Assembly: GCA_018336035.1 (NCBI GenBank)
Contig: JAGXRD010000077.1
Coordinates: 1-64,000, forward strand
Origin: Alphaproteobacteria bacterium
Lineage (GTDB): Bacteria > Pseudomonadota > Alphaproteobacteria > Ferrovibrionales > Ferrovibrionaceae
Direction: 5' to 3'
DNA: 64,000 bases
Part shown: one piece after another, positions 52,479 through 60,987 of the stretch
Position numbering within the stretch: position 1 is the stretch's first letter
How the letters are laid out: each line of letters begins with the position of its first letter
Position numbers and translations under genes: made by a program
Notes under the pieces: generated by a model
What the model was told of the DNA's origin: nothing
The model's database searches: none
What the model saw: only the letters and a program-made list of their open reading frames with translations

Positions 52479-52540
52479 GCAGACCAAGATAGGGAGCCAA
52501 TCCGGCGCCCACTATCCGCCTTTTGCGTTGCGATTCCCAG

Positions 52541-54322
52541 TCAGACGGTCCAGTCGGCCGGCACCGGAACCGGAAACTCCAGCAGCATCTGGGCGAAAGC
52601 CTTGCCCTGCGGATCGTTGCGCAAGCTCGCAATGCCGCCGCCGCCCAGAGCATTGTGCAGCAGGAAATTCAGCCCATGGATGCCGGGCCAGTCGAACCGC
52701 TTGACCGGACCTTCGACCAGATGCGCGAACCAGCCGGCCACGGCCTCAGTTGTCAGGGCGGCGCGGATCGCCGGCAGGTAATCGGGCTGGCGCGCGATCA
52801 CGCCGATATTGCTGTCGTCGCCCTTGTCGCCCGAACGCGCATAGGCGAGCTGCACCAGCGGGACAGTCTTGGTTGGGGCTGCGGGCAGGGCAGCAGTGGA
52901 GGGCTGCCCGGCCGCCGCGCCACGCGGCTCGCCGCTGATCACCGGCATGGCGAAAGGCTTCGCCTCGCCTTCGGTGTCCAGCGAGATCGACAGGCTGGCT
53001 TTCGGGATGAAGCAGGAGAACAGCCGCACGACGGGTTGCGGCGAGGGGCGCCCGCCGAAGAAACCGGTGGTGCCGGGCGAAAACGACGTGCCGGCCGGCG
53101 CGATCTCGCGGCTGAAGATTTCCAGCGCGTTCTTGTCGGTATGGCTGACCGCCAGCTTCATCACCACTTCGCGGGCGGCGCGGGCGCCAGCAGCGGCCTG
53201 CGGGCCATACATAGCCTCGGTGCCGAGGATTTCAATCGAGGTGCTGCGATAGTCGCCGATATTGAGCGCGGCGAAAATCTTGCGCGTACGCTTCAGGATC
53301 GCCTCGGCGCTGCGTTCGGCCTTTTCGCGCGCAGCGATGCCGCCGATGGTCATATGCGCCACGGCGCGGAAGCCGTCGAGCCAGGTGGCCGAGACCTTGT
53401 AGCGGTCGGACGGCGGACGGCCTTTGGCATTCGACACGCGCACGCGATGGTCGCCGAGGTCTTCGATCTTTACGGCAGAGAAATCACAGGTCACATCCGG
53501 CAACATGTAGCAGGCCGGATCGCCGATCTCGTAGACCAGTTGCTCGGCCACCGTGCCGAAACTGACCAGGCCGCCGGTGCCTTTCGGCTTGGTGACGACG
53601 AAGCTGCCGTCGGCGGCAATCTCGGCAATCGGATAGCCGATATTGTCCCAGTCCGGCACGTCGCGCCAATCGGTAAACAACCCGCCCGAAGCCTGCGCGC
53701 CGCATTCGATGATATGGCCAGCCAGACTCCCGGCGGAAAGTTTGTCGAAATCCTGCAGGTCCCAGCCGAATTCATGCAGCAATGGACCCAACACGAGCGC
53801 TGAATCGACGCAGCGGCCGGTGACGACGATATCGGCGCCGGCTTTCAGCGCGGCAGCGATCGGCGCGGCGCCCAAGTAGGCATTGGCCGACATGAATTTC
53901 GCCGGCGTCTCAGCGCCGGGCTGCATCGGCACCAGTTGTGGCTTCAGCGTGTCGATCTGCGGCAGCAGGTCGTCGCCCAGCACCACGCCGACGTTGAGAG
54001 AAAGCCCGGCATCGGCAATCAGCGCGCGGATCGCAGTTGCGCAGGCGGCCGGATTCACGCCGCCGGCATTGGCCACCACCTTCACCTTGCGGCGCGCCAG
54101 TTCGGGCAGCAGGCGCTTCATGGTGACAGCGACAAAGTCGGTGGCGTAGCCCTGTGCCGGATCTTTCGCACGCATCCGCGCCATGATCGACATGGTGATC
54201 TCGGCCAGATAGTCGAAGATCAGGTAATCGACCTCGCCCTGCGCCAGCAGCTGCGGCGCGGCGACCATGGAATCGCCCCAGAAGGCCGATGCGCCGCCGA
54301 TGCGGATCGTCTTGTTGCTCAT
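52541..54322 (-). CDS. AtuA-like (DUF1446) acyclic terpene utilisation family protein
   Basis: A 593-residue protein. The N-terminal 450 residues match DUF1446/AtuA: IRIGGASAFWGDSM, YLIFDYLAEITMSIMARM, NAGGVNPAACA and VVTGRCVDSALVLGPLLHEFGW. The C-terminal 110 residues form a second small domain (LVQLAYARSGDKGDDSNIGVIAR). AtuA occurs in citronellol/geraniol catabolism in Pseudomonas, but many homologues lie outside such clusters and the reaction is not established. Here no other atu or liu gene is adjacent. It diverges from comF. Confidence 0.88.
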   Translation of the reverse strand: MSNKTIRIGGASAFWGDSMVAAPQLLAQGEVDYLIFDYLAEITMSIMARMRAKDPAQGYATDFVAVTMKRLLPELARRKVKVVANAGGVNPAACATAIRALIADAGLSLNVGVVLGDDLLPQIDTLKPQLVPMQPGAETPAKFMSANAYLGAAPIAAALKAGADIVVTGRCVDSALVLGPLLHEFGWDLQDFDKLSAGSLAGHIIECGAQASGGLFTDWRDVPDWDNIGYPIAEIAADGSFVVTKPKGTGGLVSFGTVAEQLVYEIGDPACYMLPDVTCDFSAVKIEDLGDHRVRVSNAKGRPPSDRYKVSATWLDGFRAVAHMTIGGIAAREKAERSAEAILKRTRKIFAALNIGDYRSTSIEILGTEAMYGPQAAAGARAAREVVMKLAVSHTDKNALEIFSREIAPAGTSFSPGTTGFFGGRPSPQPVVRLFSCFIPKASLSISLDTEGEAKPFAMPVISGEPRGAAAGQPSTAALPAAPTKTVPLVQLAYARSGDKGDDSNIGVIARQPDYLPAIRAALTTEAVAGWFAHLVEGPVKRFDWPGIHGLNFLLHNALGGGGIASLRNDPQGKAFAQMLLEFPVPVPADWTV

Positions 54323-54409
54323 GTTCCGTTTCCTCCGGCCGCATTTTCTGTCAGCATAATCACCCGGAACAGCCGCGTCATGCCTGACGCTGCGTCATAC
54401 CGGGGCTCC

Positions 54410-55186
54410 ATGTCCGACACGCTCGCAGTGCAGATCGTCAGCCGCAGCTGGAAACGCCTCTGGCGCTCCGGCGTGGACGCGCTGCTGCCGCCGCAATGCA
54501 TGCTCTGCACCGCGCAGGTGGATGAGCCCGGCCGGCTTTGTCTCGATTGCTGGCCCAGCGTCGGCTTCATTGCCGAGCCGTGTTGCCCGACCTGCGGCGT
54601 GCCGCATGCGGTGCCGGTGCCTGAGGGGCTGGTCTGCGGTGCCTGCCTGAAAGACACGCCGCCCTTTGCCCGTGCGCGGGCTGCGTTTGTCTATGGTGGC
54701 GGCGGTCGCGACCTGGTGCTGCGCTTCAAGCGTGGCGACCGCACCGACCTCGCACCGGGCCTTGCCGCCCTGCTGCGGCAGGCGGGCGCGTCCTTGCTAA
54801 CCGAGTGCGACATGATCCTGCCGGTGCCATTGCATCGCTGGCGGCTGTGGCGCCGGCGCTTCAACCAGTCGGCGCTGCTGGCCCGGGCGCTGGGACGCGC
54901 AGCGGACAAACCGGTGCTGCTGGAGGTGCTGCACCGGCGCCGTGCCACCCGCAGTCTTGGCCGGCTCAACCGTACGGCCCGCAAGCGGGAACTGGCCGGG
55001 GCCATCGGGGTTGATGCGGGGCAGGCGGCCACGATCCGTGGCCGGCGTCTGCTGCTGGTGGATGATGTGTTTACCACCGGCGCCACGGTGAATGCCTGCT
55101 GCCGGGCGTTGTTGCGGGCGGGGGCGGCGGAGGTGACGGTGCTCACCCTCGCCCGGGTTGTTCGGGCCGAGCAGAGCGCCATATAA
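54410..55186 (+). CDS. comF: ComF-family phosphoribosyltransferase-like protein
   Basis: A 258-residue ComF protein: N-terminal four-cysteine zinc fingers (CMLC, then CPTCGVPHAV and CGACLKD) and a C-terminal phosphoribosyltransferase fold with the PRPP loop RLLLVDDVFTTGATVNACCRALL. In transformable bacteria ComF helps DNA handling after uptake; in alphaproteobacteria its role is less clear. ATG 54410 is used; an in-frame ATG at 54380 is possible. Confidence 0.9.
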   Translation: MSDTLAVQIVSRSWKRLWRSGVDALLPPQCMLCTAQVDEPGRLCLDCWPSVGFIAEPCCPTCGVPHAVPVPEGLVCGACLKDTPPFARARAAFVYGGGGRDLVLRFKRGDRTDLAPGLAALLRQAGASLLTECDMILPVPLHRWRLWRRRFNQSALLARALGRAADKPVLLEVLHRRRATRSLGRLNRTARKRELAGAIGVDAGQAATIRGRRLLLVDDVFTTGATVNACCRALLRAGAAEVTVLTLARVVRAEQSAI

Positions 55187-55227
55187 TATCACGACTGCGA
55201 GGGGCATCTCGCACAAGGAACCGGACA

Positions 55228-55485
55228 ATGGCCCAGATCGAAATCTACACCACTTTCATGTGCCCCTATTGCTCGCGCGCCAAGGCGCTGCTCGAGAAGA
55301 AGGGCCAGACCTATAACGAGATTGATGTCTCCTACGACGCTGCCAAGCGCGAGGAGATGACCCAGAAGGCCGGCGGCGTCCGCACGGTGCCGCAGATCTG
55401 GATCAACGGCACGCATGTCGGCGGCTCGGATGACCTGTATGCGCTGGAGCGCGCGGGCAAGCTCGACGCCATGCTGGCTGCGTAA
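55228..55485 (+). CDS. grxC: Glutaredoxin 3
   Basis: An 85-residue dithiol glutaredoxin with active site CPYC (FMCPYCSRAKALLEKKG) and the glutathione-binding TVPQIWINGTHVGGSDDLYAL. It reduces disulfides and glutathione-mixed disulfides. It lies between comF and the nitrilase-family gene on the same strand. Confidence 0.96.
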   Translation: MAQIEIYTTFMCPYCSRAKALLEKKGQTYNEIDVSYDAAKREEMTQKAGGVRTVPQIWINGTHVGGSDDLYALERAGKLDAMLAA

Positions 55486-55510
55486 GACGTTTTTGAGCGG
55501 GGGAGGCATC

Positions 55511-56368
55511 GTGGCGCAGAAAGTCAAAATCGGTCTGGTGCAGCCCAATATCTGGGACGACATGGCCGCCAATATCGCCCATGTCTCCGCCCTGGTGCGC
55601 AAGGCGAAAGACGCTGGCGCCGACTTCATCACGACGCCGGAGAATTCCGGCTTCATGGGCGTGAATGCCGCTGCCAGCGTCGCCGCCGGAAAGCCGGAGG
55701 AGAGCCATCCGGCGTTGCAGGCCTTCCGCAAGCTTTCCGAGGAGCTGAACACCTGGCTGCTGGTGGGGTCACTTGCGATCAAGCCCGAAGGCGCCAACCG
55801 CAACTTCAACCGCTCGTATCTGCTGGCGCCCGATGGCGGCATTGCCGCGCGCTACGACAAGATCCATCTCTTCGATGTCGATCTGCCGTCCGGCGAGACT
55901 TACCGTGAGAGCAACTCGATCGCGCCGGGCGGCGAGGGCGTGCTGACGTCGCTGCCCTTCGGCACGCTCGGCATGTCGGTCTGTTACGACCTGCGTTTCC
56001 CTGGCCTGTATCGCGGTCTGGCGCAGGCCGGCGCGGATATGATCACCATCCCGGCGGCCTTCACGCGCACCACCGGCCAGGCGCACTGGCATGTGCTGAT
56101 GCGGGCGCGCGCCATCGAGACCGGCGCCTTCGTGATCGCGCCCGCCATGTGGGGCGATCATCCTGGTAGCCGGCAGACCTATGGCCATTCGCTGGTGGTC
56201 GATCCCTGGGGCCGCGTGCTGGCCGATATGGGCGATGGCGTCGGCGCCAAGGTTGTCGAGATCGATCTGGCTGAAGTGGCCAAGGCGCGGGCGCAGATCC
56301 CGGCCTGGCGGCATGATCCGGTCTATACGTTGCCGGCGCGCAATCTGACCGGCCGCGCCGCGGAGTAA
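55511..56368 (+). CDS. Nitrilase-superfamily amidase (Nit2-like)
   Basis: A 285-residue carbon-nitrogen hydrolase with the complete Glu-Lys-Cys triad: E44 in TTPENSGF, K in ARYDKIHLFD and C in SVCYDLRFPGLY. The closest group is the Nit1/Nit2 branch, which hydrolyses deaminated glutathione or omega-amides such as alpha-ketoglutaramate. The start is GTG after GGGGGAGG. Its end overlaps the convergent inositol-phosphatase-family gene by 46 bp. Confidence 0.92.
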   Translation: MAQKVKIGLVQPNIWDDMAANIAHVSALVRKAKDAGADFITTPENSGFMGVNAAASVAAGKPEESHPALQAFRKLSEELNTWLLVGSLAIKPEGANRNFNRSYLLAPDGGIAARYDKIHLFDVDLPSGETYRESNSIAPGGEGVLTSLPFGTLGMSVCYDLRFPGLYRGLAQAGADMITIPAAFTRTTGQAHWHVLMRARAIETGAFVIAPAMWGDHPGSRQTYGHSLVVDPWGRVLADMGDGVGAKVVEIDLAEVAKARAQIPAWRHDPVYTLPARNLTGRAAE

Positions 56369-57156
56369 AGCGGCAGGTTCACGTTCATCGCCTCGGCAAA
56401 CGGCTCCCACAGCGCGGGCGTCAGCGCCAACACCGGTTCGGCCTGCGGCATTCCGCGCCCTTCATAATCGTTGGTGACGCCGCCGGCTTCGCGCACCAGC
56501 AGCAGGCCGGCCAGCGCATCCCACGGCTTCATGCGCAATTCGTAAAATCCATCCAGCGCACCTTCGGCCGCCAGCGCCAGCAGCAGCAAGCCGCTGCCGA
56601 GCCGGCGATACTGGCAATGTGCAGCGAGAAGATTGTCGATGACTTTGGCATGCGGTCCCGGTGCTTCGCCGTGGCCATAGCCGATTCCGAGACAGGCCTG
56701 ATCAAGACGCTGCTGGCCGCTGACCGAAATCGGCTTACCATTGCAAAACGCACCATGGCCGGCGCGCGCGGTGTAAAGCTTGTCGGAGACAGCATCGTAA
56801 ATCAGGCCGAGTTCGATACGGCCCTGCACCATCAGCGCAATGGCCACGCACCAATACGGCAGCCCACGCAAGTAATTTGCGGTGCCGTCGATGGGATCGA
56901 TCACCCAGAGCGCATCGGTATCGCCGCCGCGCCGGCCGCGTTCTTCGCCCAGAATCCCGTCGTGCGGAAATTCGCTGAGCAGCCGCGAGGCGATCAGGTC
57001 TTCGGTCTCGGCATCGGCCTGACTGACGAAATCCTGCGCACCTTTCAGCTTCACAACCAGTTCGCTGCGATTGTCGAAAAATCCGCGCGCCAGTTTGCCG
57101 GCCTCGCGGATCACCTGGCTCGCATGCTGCAGACGTTTGTCGATATCGAAGGTCAT
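56323..57156 (-). CDS. Inositol monophosphatase-family phosphatase
   Basis: A 277-residue lithium-sensitive phosphatase: GILGEERGRRGG, DALWVIDPIDGTANYLRGLPYWCVAIALM (the DPIDGT metal motif) and the C-terminal WDALAGLLLVREAGGVTNDYEGRGM. Members act on inositol phosphates, histidinol phosphate or 3'-phosphoadenosine phosphate; the exact substrate is not clear. Confidence 0.92.
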   Translation of the reverse strand: MTFDIDKRLQHASQVIREAGKLARGFFDNRSELVVKLKGAQDFVSQADAETEDLIASRLLSEFPHDGILGEERGRRGGDTDALWVIDPIDGTANYLRGLPYWCVAIALMVQGRIELGLIYDAVSDKLYTARAGHGAFCNGKPISVSGQQRLDQACLGIGYGHGEAPGPHAKVIDNLLAAHCQYRRLGSGLLLLALAAEGALDGFYELRMKPWDALAGLLLVREAGGVTNDYEGRGMPQAEPVLALTPALWEPFAEAMNVNLPLYSAARPVRLRAGNV

Positions 57157-57208
57157 GGCCGGATGCTACGCCTCGGCGGGCGATGGCCCAACTGCTATTT
57201 CGGCAAAA

Positions 57209-57754
57209 TCACGCAGGGACACTTTGTGTTTGCGTCGTGTTCCAGGTTTCCCGCGACAGTCTGTGCCAGCTGACGATCCGCTCCCAGATCGGACCCTCTC
57301 CGGTATAGCTGAATCCCAGCTTGGCCAGCACGCGCTGCGAGCCGCGGTTTTCCGGCGCAGTCAGCGCAATCAGCTGGGTGAGGTTGCAGTGCTCGAAGCC
57401 GAATTGCAGCGTGGCGCGGCCGGCTTCGCTGGCAAGACCTTTACCCCATGCGGTTTTTCCCAGCAGGTACAGCAACTCGGTCTGTTCGGCTTCCGGCACC
57501 CAGCGCAGCCCGCATTGTCCGAGCAGACGCCCAGTACTGCGATCCTGCACGGCCCAGACGCCATGACCGCGCCGGTCCCAGTGGTCGTTGAAATTATGGA
57601 TGTTGCTCTTGGCGCGGTCCTGCGCCTCGGCGCGCGGCAGGCCGCGACCGGGCAGCATGTGGCGCATCACCTGGTCATCGTTGTAAAAGCGCGCCAGCGC
57701 CTCGAAGTCGCGCGGCTCGAAGCGGCGTAGGACCAAGCGCTCTGTTTCAATCAT
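57209..57754 (-). CDS. GNAT N-acetyltransferase (RimJ/RimL-like)
   Basis: A 181-residue GNAT: IETERLVLRRFEPRDFEALARFYNDDQVMRHML at the N-terminus and GKTAWGKGLASEAGRATLQFGFEH containing the acetyl-CoA-binding turn, then NRGSQRVLAKLGFSYTGEG. The substrate is unknown. Its start overlaps the end of the methyltransferase gene upstream by 4 bases. Confidence 0.9.
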   Translation of the reverse strand: MIETERLVLRRFEPRDFEALARFYNDDQVMRHMLPGRGLPRAEAQDRAKSNIHNFNDHWDRRGHGVWAVQDRSTGRLLGQCGLRWVPEAEQTELLYLLGKTAWGKGLASEAGRATLQFGFEHCNLTQLIALTAPENRGSQRVLAKLGFSYTGEGPIWERIVSWHRLSRETWNTTQTQSVPA

Positions 57755-58263
57755 GCGGGCCGCACCGCGCAGATGCGCTGCCGCACAGCATTCGCTTCCT
57801 CGCCCTGCTCGAAGGCGCGCATGGTCAGGCCTGCCGCGCGGCACCAGTCGAGCAGTTCGTCGGGCGCCAGCAGGAAGTTGGGATTGCTTGGCTTGCCGAA
57901 GCGTTCGTTGCCCTGCATGAAGGTCTCGTAAATCAGCACGCCGCCTGGGCTGAGCGCGGCCGCGATTTGCGGGAAGAGCGGTCGCCACAGGTAATTGGTG
58001 ACGACAATCCCGGCGAATTGCCGGCCGGTCAGAGGCCATGGGCCATTTTCGATATCAGCTTCGATCAGTTCGGCGCGATCATCGCCGCGCAGGTCGGCCA
58101 TGCCTGACAGATTGCGGTCGAGAAAGGTCACCGGATGGCCGTTTTCCAGAAACAGCCGGCCATGCCGGCCGCCGCCGCAGGCGAGATCAAGCATGCTACC
58201 AGCTGCGCGGACAAGCGGCGCGAAACGCACAATCCAGGGCGAGGGCGTGCCGCTGCCATGCAT
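57751..58263 (-). CDS. Small class I methyltransferase
   Basis: A 170-residue SAM-dependent methyltransferase with motif I LDLACGGGRHGRLFLENGHPVTFLDRN and a VVTNYLWRPLFPQIAAALSPGGVLIYETF segment. It is short and resembles the tellurite-resistance TehB-like group. Substrate unknown. It is co-translated with the GNAT gene through a 4-base overlap. Confidence 0.88.
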   Translation of the reverse strand: MHGSGTPSPWIVRFAPLVRAAGSMLDLACGGGRHGRLFLENGHPVTFLDRNLSGMADLRGDDRAELIEADIENGPWPLTGRQFAGIVVTNYLWRPLFPQIAAALSPGGVLIYETFMQGNERFGKPSNPNFLLAPDELLDWCRAAGLTMRAFEQGEEANAVRQRICAVRPA

Positions 58264-58365
58264 GCTGTCGATCTGCCCCCTTGTTGCACCGCCATGACTG
58301 CCCCATGTATAAACTGTTGCAGGTCAAGGCAGGTTTCGGCCGCGCCGAATCACCCGATACGAGTC

Positions 58366-58785
58366 ATGATCAAGTACGAACTGAAATGCCGCAAGGACCA
58401 CGTTTTCGAGGCGTGGTTTTATGACAGCGCCACCTACGACAAGCAGGCGGCGGGCGGCAAGGTCGTGTGCCCGGTCTGCAACTCGCGCAAGATCGAGAAG
58501 GCGCCGATGGCGCCCCGCATCGGCAAGTCGAAGGGCGAGGTCGCCAAGGCCGAGGCCAGGGAAATCGCCAAGGTGCGCCAGGCGCTCACCGAGCTGCGCG
58601 ACCATGTCGAGAAGAATGCCGATTATGTCGGCGACCAGTTTGCCGAAGAGGCGCGCAAGATCCATTACGGCGAAACCGACAAGCGCAACATCTACGGCGA
58701 AGCGAGCGCGGATGAGGCCAGGGAACTGGCCGAAGAGGGCGTCGATGTCGCCGTGATCCCCTGGCTGCCCAGGGAAGATGCCTGA
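58366..58785 (+). CDS. DUF1178 family protein
   Basis: A 139-residue protein of the DUF1178 family: MIKYELKCRKDHVFEAWFYD, then CPVCNSRKIEKAPMAPRI, with the cysteines possibly binding zinc. It is conserved in alphaproteobacteria and usually near metabolic core genes; no function is known. The open frame extends upstream but only the ATG at 58366 matches the family start. Confidence 0.92.
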   Translation: MIKYELKCRKDHVFEAWFYDSATYDKQAAGGKVVCPVCNSRKIEKAPMAPRIGKSKGEVAKAEAREIAKVRQALTELRDHVEKNADYVGDQFAEEARKIHYGETDKRNIYGEASADEARELAEEGVDVAVIPWLPREDA

Positions 58786-58788
58786 CGC

Positions 58789-59532
58789 TCAGGCGTCCTT
58801 CACCGCCACCAGCATGTAATTCACGTCGGTATCGCGGCCGATGCTCCAGCGGTCGTCGAGCAGGCTGTAGCTGACGCCAGCCACTTCGCTTAAAGAAAGT
58901 CCGGCGCGACGCAAGGACCCGGCCAGTTCATGCGGCTTGAGGAACTTCTTCCAGTCATGCGTGCCGCGCGGCACCCAGCCGAGGATGTATTCGGCCGCGA
59001 CAATGCCGAGCGCAAACGACTTCGGCGTGCGATTCAGCGTCGCGGCAATCAGCAGCCCGCCGGGCTTCACCATCTGGCCGCAGGCAGCCAGGAAGCCGTC
59101 CAGATCGGCGACATGCTCCACCACCTCCAGCGCCAGCACGACATCGAACTGCTCGCCGGCTTCGGCCAGGGCTTCGGCACTGGTCGCGCGATAATCGACG
59201 CTCACCCCCGACTCGGCGGCATGCAGGCTGGCCACCCCGATATTGCGCTCGGAGGCATCGGCGCCGACCACGCTGGCCCCCAGCCGGGCCATCGGCTCCG
59301 ACACCAGCCCGCCGCCGCAGCCGATATCCAGCAGGCGGAGGCCATTGAGGGGATTGTCGGACAGGCCGTCTCGGCCGAAATGGGCGCAGATGCGGTCGCG
59401 GATAAACCCCAGTCGCACGGGGTTGAATTTATGAAGGGGCCTGAACTTGCCCTGCGGGTCCCACCATTCCGCCGCCATGGCGGAAAAACGGGCGATTTCG
59501 GCGGGGTCGATACTGGCGGCAGACTGGCTCAT
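58789..59532 (-). CDS. ubiG: UbiG 3-O-methyltransferase of ubiquinone synthesis
   Basis: A 247-residue methyltransferase performing both O-methylations in ubiquinone biosynthesis. N-terminal [29 protein letters not shown] is diagnostic; the SAM motif is [28 protein letters not shown], and [25 protein letters not shown] is the UbiG C-terminal block. It ends 3 bp from the convergent DUF1178 gene and is divergent from lysC. Confidence 0.96.
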   Translation of the reverse strand: MSQSAASIDPAEIARFSAMAAEWWDPQGKFRPLHKFNPVRLGFIRDRICAHFGRDGLSDNPLNGLRLLDIGCGGGLVSEPMARLGASVVGADASERNIGVASLHAAESGVSVDYRATSAEALAEAGEQFDVVLALEVVEHVADLDGFLAACGQMVKPGGLLIAATLNRTPKSFALGIVAAEYILGWVPRGTHDWKKFLKPHELAGSLRRAGLSLSEVAGVSYSLLDDRWSIGRDTDVNYMLVAVKDA

Positions 59533-59697
59533 GCGGCGACTCGCTCGGGCCCGACAAAGGGCTAAGGAAACAGGGGATTTTTCCGCCCGGCTCGGCTTGC
59601 CCCGGGCGGGTCCCAAGAGTATTAAGTACGCGCCTTTTAGCCGGCAAGGTTCCGCCGGTAACTATCGACAACGAACAGTGAAATGGGATCGAGCGAC

Positions 59698-60918
59698 ATG
59701 GCGCGCTTGGTGATGAAATTCGGCGGCACGTCGGTCGGTTCAGTCGACCGTATGAAGAACGTGGCCGCCAAGGTGAAACGCGAGGTTGAGGCCGGCAACC
59801 AGGTTGCCGTCGTGGTCTCCGCCATGTCGGGCGAGACCAACCGCCTGGTGGACCTGTGCAAGCAGGTCGACCCGGTGCATGACCAGCGTGAATACGACAC
59901 CGTCGTGGCCGCCGGCGAGCAGGTCACCACCGGCCTGGTCTCGATGGCGCTGCAGTCCGCCGGCGTAAAAGCCCGCTCGTGGCAGGGCTGGCAGGTGCCG
60001 ATCCGCACCGACGATATGCATGGCAAGGCGCGCATCCAGGAGATCGACGGCGCCGCCATGCTGAAGGATATGGCTGCCGGCATCGTGCCGGTCGTCGCCG
60101 GTTTCCAGGGCGTCGGTCCGGGCGACCGCATCGCCACGCTGGGCCGCGGCGGCTCGGATACCTCGGCGGTGGCGCTGGCTGCCGCGCTGCAGGCCGACCG
60201 CTGCGACATCTATACCGATGTGGATGGCGTCTATACGGCTGATCCGCGCATCGTGAAAAAAGCCCGCAAGCTGGATAAGATCACCTACGAGGAAATGCTG
60301 GAGCTGGCCTCGCTGGGTGCCAAGGTTCTGCAGACCCGTTCGGTGGAAATGGCCATGAACCACCGGGTGCGAACCCAGGTTCTGTCGAGCTTTGCCGATG
60401 TCGCCGGCACGCTGGTTGTGGATGAGGAAGAGATCGTGGAAAAGCAGATTGTCTCGGGTGTCACCTATTCCGCCGACGAAGCCAAGGTCACCCTGATCGG
60501 CGTCGCCGACCGCCCCGGCATCGCCGCCGGCATTTTCGGCCCGCTGTCGGATGCCGGCATCAATGTCGACATGATCGTTCAGAATATTTCTGAAGACGGC
60601 AAGAAGACCGACATGACCTTCACCATGGGCCGCAGCGACCTCGATCGCGCCGTCGGCATCCTGGAGAAGCAGGAAAAGAACCTCGGCTGGATGAAGCTGG
60701 TGCCGGACCGCAACGTCGTGAAGGTGTCGGTGGTTGGCGTCGGCATGCGCAGCCATGCCGGCGTGGCGCATATCATGTTCAAGGCGCTGGCGGAAAAGAA
60801 CATCAACATCCAGGCGATCACCACCTCTGAGATCAAGGTCAGCGTGCTGATCAGTGCCGACTATACCGAACTGGCGGTGCGCGCCCTGCACACCGCTTTC
60901 GGGCTCGACGCAGAATGA
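59698..60918 (+). CDS. lysC: Aspartate kinase
   Basis: A 406-residue monofunctional aspartokinase, the first enzyme of the lysine/threonine/methionine pathway. N-terminal KFGGTSVGSVDRMKNVA, the RGGSDTSAVALAAAL loop and ITYEEMLELASLGAKVLQTRSVEMAM are characteristic; two ACT domains at the C-terminus serve feedback inhibition. The ATG at 59698 matches the family. It precedes ptsP by 69 bp, the standard alphaproteobacterial order. Confidence 0.97.
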   Translation: MARLVMKFGGTSVGSVDRMKNVAAKVKREVEAGNQVAVVVSAMSGETNRLVDLCKQVDPVHDQREYDTVVAAGEQVTTGLVSMALQSAGVKARSWQGWQVPIRTDDMHGKARIQEIDGAAMLKDMAAGIVPVVAGFQGVGPGDRIATLGRGGSDTSAVALAAALQADRCDIYTDVDGVYTADPRIVKKARKLDKITYEEMLELASLGAKVLQTRSVEMAMNHRVRTQVLSSFADVAGTLVVDEEEIVEKQIVSGVTYSADEAKVTLIGVADRPGIAAGIFGPLSDAGINVDMIVQNISEDGKKTDMTFTMGRSDLDRAVGILEKQEKNLGWMKLVPDRNVVKVSVVGVGMRSHAGVAHIMFKALAEKNINIQAITTSEIKVSVLISADYTELAVRALHTAFGLDAE

Positions 60919-60987
60919 GCGCGGAGGGTCGATGCGGGGAGGGCACGCCACACCAGCCTCTCCGGTAACTGGTAACGGAGACGGGCT